Positions 17,301 through 24,453 of a DNA stretch of 53,251 bases are shown here, one piece after another. Both the position numbers and the translations under genes were made by a program. The first letter of the stretch is position 1, and the number at the start of each line of letters is the position of its first letter. Source of the DNA: Bacteriovoracaceae bacterium (lineage in GTDB: Bacteria > Bdellovibrionota > Bacteriovoracia > Bacteriovoracales > Bacteriovoracaceae); NCBI GenBank assembly GCA_018649885.1, contig JABIHA010000105.1, positions 1 through 53,251 on the forward strand. The letters are read 5' to 3'. Below the pieces are notes generated by a model. The model searched no databases. It was not told the origin of the DNA and saw only the letters and a list, made by a program, of their open reading frames with translations.

Positions 17301-18766
17301 AAATGAACTTTCGTCGCTCCCGGATCAGGGCATGGAACAGAGATAGCTTGGTGATAAGCACCATCAATATACATTCTCAGAGAATGAGTGATGGCGCATG
17401 TTCCATCTCCAGTATTGGCAACAGTGACTTTAATACTGTCTATGTCGTGCACAATACTTGAAATACTTAAATCGGGGTAAATAGGGGCAGGAATGGAAAC
17501 CGATCCAGAGGCCGAGTTATTAGTCTCATCCTCTTCATCCAAAATATTTTCTGAGTCAATTGTCGCTGTAACGGTGATCGTCTGACCAAGACTTAACTGC
17601 ATGGCTACTCGAGGTATGCTTTTGGAAGAAAAAACTCCTGGACCGGGTACCAAAATATTAGTTGAAAAATCAAACCCTCCTGAACTAGGGTCAAATTTTA
17701 TTTTTACACTTTCTCCACCACCGCCTTCTCCAGCATTTCTGAAATAGGCCGTAATAGTATCGTTAGATGGATTGTATGAAACTGAATTGACTACTAAGTC
17801 TGGTTTTGGGGGAGGTGGTGCTCCATTTCTGTGACAGCTAGCTTGCGCTCCCACGAGAGTTTGAGTGTCAGAGCAATCAGGTCCAGCTAGGGCATCACAA
17901 CTTGCGGGACAATCTGCTGGAGCTTCTGCTCCCAAACCCCAATAGCAAATTCCATCAGCATCTGAATCACTACAAACTGCAGTTTCTGCGAGAGCGAAGT
18001 CGGCAATCAATAGGTCGTATTTAGGTTTTCTAAATTTACCAAAGTCCATCCATAGCATTTTTCCCATTTCAAGCTCACCCCAATCACTACCGAGGTCACT
18101 ATAGAACTCTAGAACTAAGTTTCCAAAACTATCAAAGTCATAGCCGACAATAATAACATCCATATGGTAGGGAAGTATTTGAGCGAGAAGGGGGCCTTCA
18201 TCAATAAGCTTTTCCATGACAGATTGTTTGCTAATGTAATCTGCTACATATTCTACGTAGTCACTTCTATATCCAGCACTTAGCAAATGTATCATCCACT
18301 GTGATTGGCTTTTACTTTTATTAAAATAGATATTGAGGGCAGAGGTGAGAATGTCATCTCTGATTTGGTCTGAAGAATGATTGCCATTCCAGCTAAAACT
18401 ATCTGAAAGACCATAGCTATCAATTTCTTTAGCAGAATATCTGGTGCTGGCATCTGTTTGATAACTTGGGGAGAGTGAAATAGAAACCCCATTTTTTAAA
18501 TAGTAATCAGTGCCTGGAAAATTTGGATTGAAAATACCACTTTCAAATCTTAGAAAGTTTTCAGCGTAACTTGGTAGAGTAGATACAGAGACTCCATACA
18601 CATCTTTAAATAATTGCAATTTTTGCGAATCAGGCAACTGACTCGCAGATGTAACACCTTCAGTCCACTCATCGTTTTGTGAGTGAGAGTCTGGTGAATA
18701 CAAAGTTAGGGATAGAATAAAAATGAGTAGATAAGTCGATGAGAATCGACTTAGAGTCGCTACCAT
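14357..18766 (-). CDS. Giant exported CARDB-repeat protein
   Basis: About 1469 residues. The signal peptide from the ATG at 18766 (MVATLSRFSSTYLLIFILSL, ending near HSQ) is standard, and AAGGAGG lies 6 bases before it. An ATG 14 codons earlier (18808) also has a site, GGGGAG. Residues to about 320 form a domain I cannot name, ending in a Cys-rich, Ca-motif-like stretch (CSDSDADGICYWG and six more Cys). From about 320 to the end there are 11 CARDB domains of about 100 residues, each starting like PDLVV or KDLIV and ending ESNNS or ETNNS. CARDB is an Ig-like cell-adhesion module. The last repeats are Tyr/Ser rich and nearly identical. No anchor follows the last repeat, so the protein is probably secreted, perhaps by the neighbouring type II system (inference). 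It converges with rplT. Confidence 0.85.
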   Translation of the reverse strand: MVATLSRFSSTYLLIFILSLTLYSPDSHSQNDEWTEGVTSASQLPDSQKLQLFKDVYGVSVSTLPSYAENFLRFESGIFNPNFPGTDYYLKNGVSISLSPSYQTDASTRYSAKEIDSYGLSDSFSWNGNHSSDQIRDDILTSALNIYFNKSKSQSQWMIHLLSAGYRSDYVEYVADYISKQSVMEKLIDEGPLLAQILPYHMDVIIVGYDFDSFGNLVLEFYSDLGSDWGELEMGKMLWMDFGKFRKPKYDLLIADFALAETAVCSDSDADGICYWGLGAEAPADCPASCDALAGPDCSDTQTLVGAQASCHRNGAPPPPKPDLVVNSVSYNPSNDTITAYFRNAGEGGGGESVKIKFDPSSGGFDFSTNILVPGPGVFSSKSIPRVAMQLSLGQTITVTATIDSENILDEEDETNNSASGSVSIPAPIYPDLSISSIVHDIDSIKVTVANTGDGTCAITHSLRMYIDGAYHQAISVPCPDPGATKVHLFVTSQMGITGPMSKSFTLYADHASNIVEDDESNNSLTQVIDFAVAAKPDLIVDSLVYSGNNYLVLTVKNIGGVRVNYGSSARVDISGTEKTAAIGLLLPSQTKQILFDGADFGNPRGDVSATGSVDIYNNVTEIDETNNSSTATISFPDPKPDLSISSIQFIADKVKVSFSNDGDDVASGFYVAVTAYGQTKTSLVTSLGIGASSSIEYDALDFGITESANYIVSAIVDSTSASTESDETNNSTSSTIWIVGSPTAPDLVVSNVYLSGSYVYVTITNNGNAAAAAPRTSLNRGVITNFYYHTNLNPGASSTASFYKGNMQMVDGSSYDLNACTTTATAELDSTNNCSGASISIPAPAKPDLVVLDLKDEGNYIKATVKNIGTAYSSYSYTKVVQGSYTYTAYTASLSAGVSTTVSFLKSRLGVSSGGTFSFTATADTYNYRSESSETNNTYTESMTLTGSSVDLVVTDVYVSGNYIKVKVKNQGTSSSGYSYTRLYGNSRTKTSYVSSIATGSTYTHTFYKSGFYLTGSSYTFTANADYYGYVTESNESNNSLSKSLSFASSSSVDLIVTNIYVSGSYIKVSVKNQGTSSSGYSYTRLYGNGRSRTSYVSRIAAGATYTHIFYKSDFYLTGSSYSFTANADYYRYVSETNESNNSKAKTLSFASSGGPDLIVQDILVEGNYIKVKVKNQGTGSAGYSYTRLYGNGRSRTSYVSSIAPGATYTHTFYKSDFYLGSSSYSFTANADYYRYVTESNESNNSRSETLSFTTAASSKDLQVQDMWVEGNYIKVKVKNTGTISSGYSYTRLYRSGYSKVLYTSSIGAGSSVTISYSKSDFGVGTSSYAFTATADYYSYVTESSESNNSRNETLSFAVASGGSSGKDLIVQDMYISGQYMYVVIKNQGSSTVTNSYYVKVSWNATSNWIAILQSADVSAGATKTISFYRPNVGGMGTRQFQATADSSNGVVESNETNNTRDEVLSFQ
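14700..15960. repeat. Tandem ~309-bp repeats encoding CARDB domains
   Basis: Four adjacent units are similar at the DNA level. The same segment recurs at about 15120, 15429 and 15738, exactly 309 bases (103 codons) apart, with a more diverged copy about 312 bases before. Likely grown by recent duplication and open to recombination between copies. Confidence 0.85.
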
Positions 18767-18819
18767 GTGTGGCCTCCTTGGCAATTGGGTGAGTAGTTTT
18801 TTAGGCATATCAATCTCCC

Positions 18820-18837
18820 CATAAGAAAAATCTTATG
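18820..18837 (-). promoter_or_regulatory. Hairpin in the leader of the CARDB gene
   Basis: CATAAGA and TCTTATG pair over 7 bases around a 4-base loop directly before the GGGGAG of the upstream possible start (18808). It may influence which start is used; role inferred. Confidence 0.35.
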
Positions 18838-19237
18838 AATTTGGTCATGTATCTGAGCTGATTAAATCATTGGCCTAAATTCCTGAGCAAAATAGACCAA
18901 TTAGCAGTAGAAAAATGCACTAAAAAATGAAATGCGCTCTACCATCCAGGGAGCCCATCGGAATATGAAAAAGCAAAAATGAGAATAATTACTCGAGGAG
19001 GGAGTAAAGTTTTCTGAAGAAGATTGAATTTTAAAATTTCTTTGCCAGGGGCAAAGCCACACACGCCTATTCATCGGAGCTTTAAGCGTTTACTTTAATA
19101 TTTTTATAATTTCATAGGGATAGGACAAAAGTTCCCCATAATTGTTATAGTGGCGCAGAATACAAAAGCTTGCTAACCTATTGATATAAAATAATCTCAA
19201 AGCCCGTGGTGTAAGAACCTTTTTTGGAGGATTGGCA
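18838..19237. other. Non-coding stretch between the CARDB gene and ihfA
   Basis: About 400 bases with no supported reading frame. It holds two dyads: TTACTC-7 bases-GAGTAA at 18989-19007 and a hairpin CTTTGCC-AGG-GGCAAAG at 19040-19056. AT-rich sequence around 19180-19195 could hold the ihfA promoter but I see no hexamer pair I would defend. No tRNA or known ncRNA was recognised. Confidence 0.6.
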
Positions 19238-19636
19238 ATGAGCATGACAAAAGCCGATATTGTAGAAAGAGTTTATAAGGAAGCTGGATTTTCCAAAAAG
19301 GAAGGAGCTGAACTTATTGACATGGTTTTTAGAATCATTAAAGAGACACTTGCTAAAGGTGAAAAAGTAAAGATCTCGGGATTTGGAAACTTCTCTATTA
19401 GAGACAAGGCCACTAGAATGGGGCGAAACCCTCAGACAGGCCAAAGTATGGAGATCTCTGCTAGAAGGGTTCTCACCTTTAAGCCGTCCCAGGTTCTCAA
19501 AGAGGATATTACCGCAAGGTTTGCTCATCGAATTAGTGATGATGGAAAAGAGGATACTTCTCTTCCAGCACAAGAGGGGCCATCTAGAGCGCTTAGTTCT
19601 TTTCTATCCAATACTGATGATGGAGACGATTACTAA
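19238..19636 (+). CDS. ihfA: Integration host factor alpha subunit / HU-family DNA-bending protein
   Basis: A 132-residue HU/IHF-fold protein. TKADIVERVYKEAGFSKKEG forms the dimerising helices, VKISGFGNFSIR the turn and strand, and GRNPQTGQ the DNA-inserting arm tip with the conserved Pro, followed by ISARRVLTFKPSQVLK. This is closest to IHF alpha, which bends DNA as a heterodimer with IHF beta. About 40 acidic residues follow the core, a tail not found in enterobacterial IhfA (about 99 residues). The ATG at 19238 has GGAGG 7 bases upstream; a TTG two codons earlier overlaps the spacer. The downstream MerR gene is a known partner of ihfA in many Proteobacteria and relatives. Confidence 0.9.
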   Translation: MSMTKADIVERVYKEAGFSKKEGAELIDMVFRIIKETLAKGEKVKISGFGNFSIRDKATRMGRNPQTGQSMEISARRVLTFKPSQVLKEDITARFAHRISDDGKEDTSLPAQEGPSRALSSFLSNTDDGDDY

Positions 19637-19667
19637 ATCTCAATTTTTGAAATAAATAATTATTAAG

Positions 19668-19696
19668 AGGTGTACTCAGGTACACCTTTTTTTTTT
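19668..19696 (+). terminator. Intrinsic terminator after ihfA
   Basis: AGGTGTAC (19668-19675) and GTACACCT (19680-19687) pair around TCAG, followed by a run of ten Ts. It separates ihfA from the MerR gene. Confidence 0.9.
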
Positions 19697-19780
19697 GCTG
19701 TGCTTTCCAAAGCATTTTTCTATACTTATACTATGAATAAGTAGTTGGGCTTTTTGGACCAACATTTCAAAAGGATCTGC

Positions 19781-20359
19781 ATGGAAGCAACGCCTAGTTC
19801 ACACATTGACAATCGCCATCACAATCAAAAGTCGCGTTTTCTGGCCGAGGAAATTTGTCAGATTGCGAATGTTAAGCCATATGTTCTCAGATTCTGGGAA
19901 AGTGAATTTGAAGAGATTCAGCCTGTGCTAGATTCAACAGGGAAAAAGTATTATGCATTTAAGGATCTTAAAGCGATCCAAATAATAAAAAAACTATTAG
20001 TAGATGAAAAATTGACTATAGAGCGTGCCAAGCTATACCTGGAAAAACTAAAAAAGTTTGGTTTTGATAAGCCAGGACATAAATTTGCCACCGTTAATAA
20101 AATTAGCAAACCGAAAAATCTAGGTGAGAAAAAAACTGCAGGAATAGGGCCAAAAAAGGGAAAGGTTATTCCACCTCTTCGTTCCACAGAAAAAAGAGAG
20201 CACAAGCAGCTGGTAGTTCAACAGGGTCTTGATGATTCTCAGACTCAAAAATTAATCCTTGCTAAGGCCAAATTAGAAAGTTTAGTTGGGATGGTTGATG
20301 CTCTCAAGAAGGGAAAAAACTTTCGTGAGAGCGTCTCTAGTTCCAGTATGACTCAATAA
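19781..20359 (+). CDS. MerR-family transcriptional regulator
   Basis: A 192-residue regulator. The winged-helix region is clear: SRFLAEEICQIANVKPYVLR is the first helix-turn-helix and RFWESEFEEIQP follows as in the RacA/MlrA-like MerR group, then YYAFKDLKAIQIIKKLL with the wing. The C-terminal half is Lys-rich and has no Cys cluster or ligand domain, so the effector is unknown. The start at 19781 has AAGGA 5 bases upstream; the frame is open 12 codons further from a TTG with no such site. It follows ihfA, a gene pair seen widely, but with its own terminator between. Its last 78 bases overlap the antisense end of ispA. Confidence 0.85.
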   Translation: MEATPSSHIDNRHHNQKSRFLAEEICQIANVKPYVLRFWESEFEEIQPVLDSTGKKYYAFKDLKAIQIIKKLLVDEKLTIERAKLYLEKLKKFGFDKPGHKFATVNKISKPKNLGEKKTAGIGPKKGKVIPPLRSTEKREHKQLVVQQGLDDSQTQKLILAKAKLESLVGMVDALKKGKNFRESVSSSSMTQ

Positions 20360-21220
20360 TACATCAGCATTTTGGGCATTAATTTGCTTTTTAAACTTAG
20401 CTATTAAGTAATCAACAAATTGATCAAGACTGTTCCAGTTGTTTCTCGATGTGCAATTTTTTAGCTTTTTTATGCGGTAACACAGCTGGGCCGAGGCCAA
20501 CTCAGGGTGGTTGATAAAAGGGTTAATTTCCTTTTCATGCTCGGAAATATTGGGCTCACTGAGTTCAGAGAGATCATCCAGAAGTTGAAAGGCAATACCG
20601 AGGTCTCTTCCCATGCGATGGGCCGACCAAAAAACTGAGCTTTTCCCACTAATAATACATGGACCTGCAAGGCAGAGTTGAAAAAGCCTGCCTGTTTTTA
20701 GAATATGTGTTGAAAGCAATTGATCAAAACCATTTTCAGCAAGGTGTGAAAGATCTTGCACTTGGCCTTGAATGAGACCTTTTGGTCCTAGGCCCCAGCC
20801 ATAATAATTGAGAAGTGCTCCAAGGTTTTGGCCTTTGATTTTTGAAAGTGCCTGATAGCTCAAATTAAGTAGTCCGTCCCCTGCAAGTGTGGCCTGCCAA
20901 AGTCCGTAGGCCTTATGGGTTGCGGGTTTTCCTCGACGCTCATCATCATCATCCATGCACGGTAAGTCATCGTGAACAAGAGTGTAGGTATGATGTATTT
21001 CTGTGCTGAGGGCCAAATGGACAAAATCGGAGGAGTTGGGATCTAGCCCTAGATCGCAGGCCATAGTATTTACTAGCAGTGGTCTTAGTAGTTTCCCAGT
21101 GGGAAAAAGTGCATATTTGTAAACTTCTGCAAACGAGTCTGCAGGAAGAGAGTGCTCTAAATATTCTTTTAACTTGGTCTGTAGGTATTGTCGTTTTTGA
21201 TCAAAATTCATCCCACACAT
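20282..21220 (-). CDS. ispA: Polyprenyl (probably farnesyl/geranyl) diphosphate synthase
   Basis: A 312-residue short-chain trans-prenyl synthase. The first Asp-rich motif is DDLPCMDDDDERRGKPATH (Asp84, Asp85, Asp90), binding Mg and the allylic diphosphate; the second is FQLLDDLSE, where the usual last Asp is Glu. GKLLRPLLV is the conserved substrate-binding segment and KTGRLF a later one. The product should be farnesyl or geranyl diphosphate for quinones and undecaprenyl carrier. ATG codons lie at 21220 and three codons later; neither has a strong site. It begins 29 bases after gspN and is probably the last gene of the secretion operon. Its 3' end overlaps the MerR gene on the other strand. 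Confidence 0.9.
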   Translation of the reverse strand: MCGMNFDQKRQYLQTKLKEYLEHSLPADSFAEVYKYALFPTGKLLRPLLVNTMACDLGLDPNSSDFVHLALSTEIHHTYTLVHDDLPCMDDDDERRGKPATHKAYGLWQATLAGDGLLNLSYQALSKIKGQNLGALLNYYGWGLGPKGLIQGQVQDLSHLAENGFDQLLSTHILKTGRLFQLCLAGPCIISGKSSVFWSAHRMGRDLGIAFQLLDDLSELSEPNISEHEKEINPFINHPELASAQLCYRIKKLKNCTSRNNWNSLDQFVDYLIAKFKKQINAQNADVLLSHTGTRDALTKVFSLLESINHPN

Positions 21221-21249
21221 TTATCATTAATTGAGTGGTATGAGAATTC

Positions 21250-22170
21250 TTATTGGCTTGATGGGATAGGGCGGCTTACCGTTCCTGTCACTCTTAGCAT
21301 GTAAAATCCATTTTCCATTTTAATTTTCTGCAAAAATATATTGAGTATAGAAAAATCGTCTAAAAATTCCTTACTAAAATTGACCTTCCCAGTCAGGTTA
21401 AGTCTGGAGTTTTTCATTGATCTTGGGTTGATATCTATAGTCCCTTTGAAAGTTGCTCTAATAGGCGAGTGAGCATTACCCAGATCGAGATTATCAAAAG
21501 TGAGCTTTTGATTATTGTATTTGCCTTTTACAACACCGGTTCCAAGAACAAGAGAGGGGACATCAAAGCCAGAGATAGTTTGGGGGGGGATTTCAAGGCC
21601 TTTAAGATCTAGTTTAAAAGTTCCACTGGAAAGCGATGAATTTTTTACATTGCCTAGAGCATTGAGGGAGCCTATTCCTCTAATTTTGAAAACATCCTCA
21701 TAGAGATTTTTAAAATCTGAGAAGTGAAAAATTGCACTAGGAACACTTATGACCTGCTCTTTGGGACCAATTGTTGAATAAACTTCAAACTTCGATTTGT
21801 TGACGCCAGCTTGGGTGAGAAGCTTTACACCAAAAGGTGAGAAACCAGGTCCTCTGAATTTTATAGCGAGCTCATCTAATTTAATTTCTTTACCCCCAAT
21901 ACAGCGGCCAGATACACTTGGAGTACGTAAATTTAGATTTGGTAAAAATAAGAAATTAAGTGAGAGCTCTTTATAGGCGATATTACAATTTTTTACTCCT
22001 GAAATGGCCTTTTGTATTTTGCCCTCAATAACTTGTGTTAAGGGGAAATTAAAAAGAAAGCCTAGAGTGATACATAGAAGAACCAAGAATATCCACTTAA
22101 GAATACCAATGGGAGGAGTTTCATAGTGTTCGGGAAGTAATTGGTTTTCAGAGACTCTTTGTTTGGACAT
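21250..22170 (-). CDS. gspN: Type II secretion protein GspN
   Basis: A 306-residue inner-membrane protein with a single membrane segment at residues 22-41 and a periplasmic, beta-rich rest. The pattern SxxGRCIGG... and the repeated LKGLEI/ LDLGNA... strand motifs fit the delta-type GspN, a distant relative of the AsmA-like fold. GspN is accessory in many systems; its exact job is unclear. The gene starts 6 bases after gspM stops and ends 29 bases before ispA. Confidence 0.8.
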   Translation of the reverse strand: MSKQRVSENQLLPEHYETPPIGILKWIFLVLLCITLGFLFNFPLTQVIEGKIQKAISGVKNCNIAYKELSLNFLFLPNLNLRTPSVSGRCIGGKEIKLDELAIKFRGPGFSPFGVKLLTQAGVNKSKFEVYSTIGPKEQVISVPSAIFHFSDFKNLYEDVFKIRGIGSLNALGNVKNSSLSSGTFKLDLKGLEIPPQTISGFDVPSLVLGTGVVKGKYNNQKLTFDNLDLGNAHSPIRATFKGTIDINPRSMKNSRLNLTGKVNFSKEFLDDFSILNIFLQKIKMENGFYMLRVTGTVSRPIPSSQ

Positions 22171-22176
22171 GTTGGG

Positions 22177-22809
22177 TTAGCCTTCAGTTTTAGTAGATTT
22201 ACCAAGATGCTTGACTCTCAAATTTCCCTTGAGAAGTTTTGAAGCCTCAATTCTTTCGACTTCAATATTTAGCACTGACATTTTTTCTTTTTGAGTCAAG
22301 GCTTCTAAAAGAGAGGCGAAATCCATCAATGTGAGTTTATCAAATTTTAAATCACTTTCCATTATCCCAAGGCCTTTTATACTTTCATTGATTTCGAAGT
22401 TGGCCAGGTGGATATTATTTAAATCCACTCCACTAGCTGAAAGTATTCCTTTCAGCTTATTTGAGAGCTCATTTTTACTCTTTATAGCATTGCCTCTAAA
22501 TATTCTTCTGGATCCACTTTCCACTTCTGCTCTTTGAGTTTTTAGAAAATTTGCCAGTTCTAAAATTTCGGTTTTACTCTGAATATTTCTTCTCAGTGAA
22601 AAGTTGCTGTAAAAAAAGAGCAGTAGTAGGGTGGTTGGGATCAAAAGGAGAATAATTGTGGCCACTTGATTCAAAATATTTCTAGGTTCTTCATCAAGGT
22701 TTCCTAGAAGTTCTGAGACTTTTGAATAGGGATTAGTTTCTTTAATAGCATCAACTTGCCTAAAGAGAACTTCATCAATTTTTCTAAAAATGGGTGTTCT
22801 TTCACTCAT
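22177..22809 (-). CDS. gspM: Type II secretion protein GspM-like
   Basis: A 210-residue bitopic protein with one membrane segment at about residues 48-68, then a coiled stretch (LRRNIQSKTEILELANFLKT) and a ferredoxin-like periplasmic domain pattern. This, the length, and a position directly after gspL define GspM, which binds GspL in the inner-membrane platform. The N-terminal cytoplasmic part of about 47 residues is longer than in model GspM proteins. It begins 3 bases after the gspL stop. Sequence alone would be a weak call; context raises it. Confidence 0.75.
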   Translation of the reverse strand: MSERTPIFRKIDEVLFRQVDAIKETNPYSKVSELLGNLDEEPRNILNQVATIILLLIPTTLLLLFFYSNFSLRRNIQSKTEILELANFLKTQRAEVESGSRRIFRGNAIKSKNELSNKLKGILSASGVDLNNIHLANFEINESIKGLGIMESDLKFDKLTLMDFASLLEALTQKEKMSVLNIEVERIEASKLLKGNLRVKHLGKSTKTEG

Positions 22810-22812
22810 AGT

Positions 22813-24396
22813 CTATATTCCAAAATTAACGGTGAGCTTTTTATCAACTTTATTAAGCTCTAGTAATGGAGCTCCTAAAGAAGTTGCTTTTATCTTTTTT
22901 TGAACTTTCTGTAGATGAGTTACATCCTTTGCTGAAAGTACGGCCTTTGTGACTTCTCCATCTGATTTAAAATAAATGAGGGTGACATCAGGGTATGCTG
23001 CAAAAAGTGAGCTAACTTCAGATAGAGGGTATAGAGCATTAATACTTGTAGAAGAGTTGATAGTTGAAATCTCCTGCTCTATACCTTTGTGTCCAGATTT
23101 TAATTTTCTAAGGATAAGACCTGGAGAATGGGCAATCTTTTTTCTTAAAGTTGGTCCAATGGCGAGGCTTGGAGTTTTTAATACTTTGCTAAGTCTAATA
23201 TTTAAATTTTTGTCATCACTTCTTAGAAAAAATCTTTCAGTAAGAAGAGACAGTAGTAAAACTGTCATGACAATTCCAATACGGAGTCCAATATAGGTTG
23301 CAGAGTGTAGTGGGATATCTTCAAATTGTTTGGAAGAGTAAATTCCAGATCGCAGGTTGAGAGGCTTACTCTTATTTTCGAAACTAAGAGCAAGAATATT
23401 AACCATGTCATAACTTCTAAATTTTTTGGCATCAAGGTTAATATTTACTAGCCGTGAGTTTTCACTACTTTTTAAGTGGAGGGTTCTAATCCCCAAAGAT
23501 TCTGCCAGAAAATTGGCCATATTTTTAATTTTAGAAGTTCCACCGGTTATAAAAATATTTCTGATATGATGACCGGTATCAACTCTATAACCTAATTCCC
23601 ATCTTCTAAAATCAGTAACAAAATTTTGAAATATTTTTTTCATCAAAAGACCAAACTCTTTTTGATCTTCATCAACTTTGTCGTATTGAGACTCAGTTAG
23701 AAAAAAGCAATTCTTATGTTTATAAATAAGAGCATCTTCTTCTGAAATTCGATATGTTTGGCTAAGAACTTCAGTGATTAATTGCCCACCAGTTCCAGAG
23801 TAATTAACTGAAACGAGTATTTTATTGTAGAAGAAAAAGGCCTTTGTAGTGTCATGACCAAAGTCGATGATCGCAAACTCACCATCCATGTGGTGTGCCT
23901 GAACATAATCTTGTACTACAGATGAAGCCGTTGTAATGGAATCAGGCAGAGTTCCCTTTGAAGAAAAGCTGTCAAAATATTGCTCCCATGAGTCTCGACT
24001 CGTTATGGATACCAAGGCGTGGCTTTTCTTATCAAGCGAGTTTAATTTTGCCTTGTAATGGGTGTCTGCAATATTGAAGGGTAGGTTATCTTCTAATTGA
24101 AAAGGAATTAGAGCTTCAGCTTTTTTCTTATTTTCAATGGGTAAGTACAAAATTCTGTTGGTGTAATGATTGGGAGCTAAAATAAAAGCACTTCTTCCTT
24201 CAAAGTTTCTTTCTTTAATATAGGATTTTATGATTTTGAAATGTATTTCATCAATTGAAGTATTCTCAGGAAATTGATCGGAGATTTCATTAATGATAAT
24301 TTCTTCACAGTGATCTATGCTCACTTTCTTCTTAGTGAGTTCACCTTCAAATATCTTGATGGAAAAAGTTCCGGGGTCGATGGCCAGTATTTTCAT
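22813..24396 (-). CDS. gspL: Type II secretion protein GspL (actin-fold platform protein)
   Basis: A 527-residue protein. The N-terminus MKILAIDPGTFSIKIFEG is the phosphate-1 loop of an actin/PilM-type ATPase fold, and EFAIIDFGHDTTKAF and ITGGTSKIKN are the matching later motifs. A membrane segment follows at about residues 365-385, and a periplasmic domain ends the protein. GspL links the GspE ATPase to the platform. The PilM-like core here looks more complete, with a D-x-G motif, than in enterobacterial GspL, so nucleotide binding is worth testing. The ATG at 24396 has no strong ribosome binding site, and a gap of 57 bases separates it from gspK. Confidence 0.85.
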   Translation of the reverse strand: MKILAIDPGTFSIKIFEGELTKKKVSIDHCEEIIINEISDQFPENTSIDEIHFKIIKSYIKERNFEGRSAFILAPNHYTNRILYLPIENKKKAEALIPFQLEDNLPFNIADTHYKAKLNSLDKKSHALVSITSRDSWEQYFDSFSSKGTLPDSITTASSVVQDYVQAHHMDGEFAIIDFGHDTTKAFFFYNKILVSVNYSGTGGQLITEVLSQTYRISEEDALIYKHKNCFFLTESQYDKVDEDQKEFGLLMKKIFQNFVTDFRRWELGYRVDTGHHIRNIFITGGTSKIKNMANFLAESLGIRTLHLKSSENSRLVNINLDAKKFRSYDMVNILALSFENKSKPLNLRSGIYSSKQFEDIPLHSATYIGLRIGIVMTVLLLSLLTERFFLRSDDKNLNIRLSKVLKTPSLAIGPTLRKKIAHSPGLILRKLKSGHKGIEQEISTINSSTSINALYPLSEVSSLFAAYPDVTLIYFKSDGEVTKAVLSAKDVTHLQKVQKKIKATSLGAPLLELNKVDKKLTVNFGI

Positions 24397-24453
24397 ATAT
24401 TTATTTTAACAAACTTTATTCATAAGCTAAACGGCATTGTTTACCATATGTTT

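Noticed and set aside
18926..18962. tRNA-like D-arm pattern on the minus strand (GCTC ... GAGC followed by a possible anticodon stem)
   Set aside because: The T-arm GTTCGA motif and a matching acceptor stem are missing, and the anticodon stem has mismatches. At most a chance likeness or remnant.
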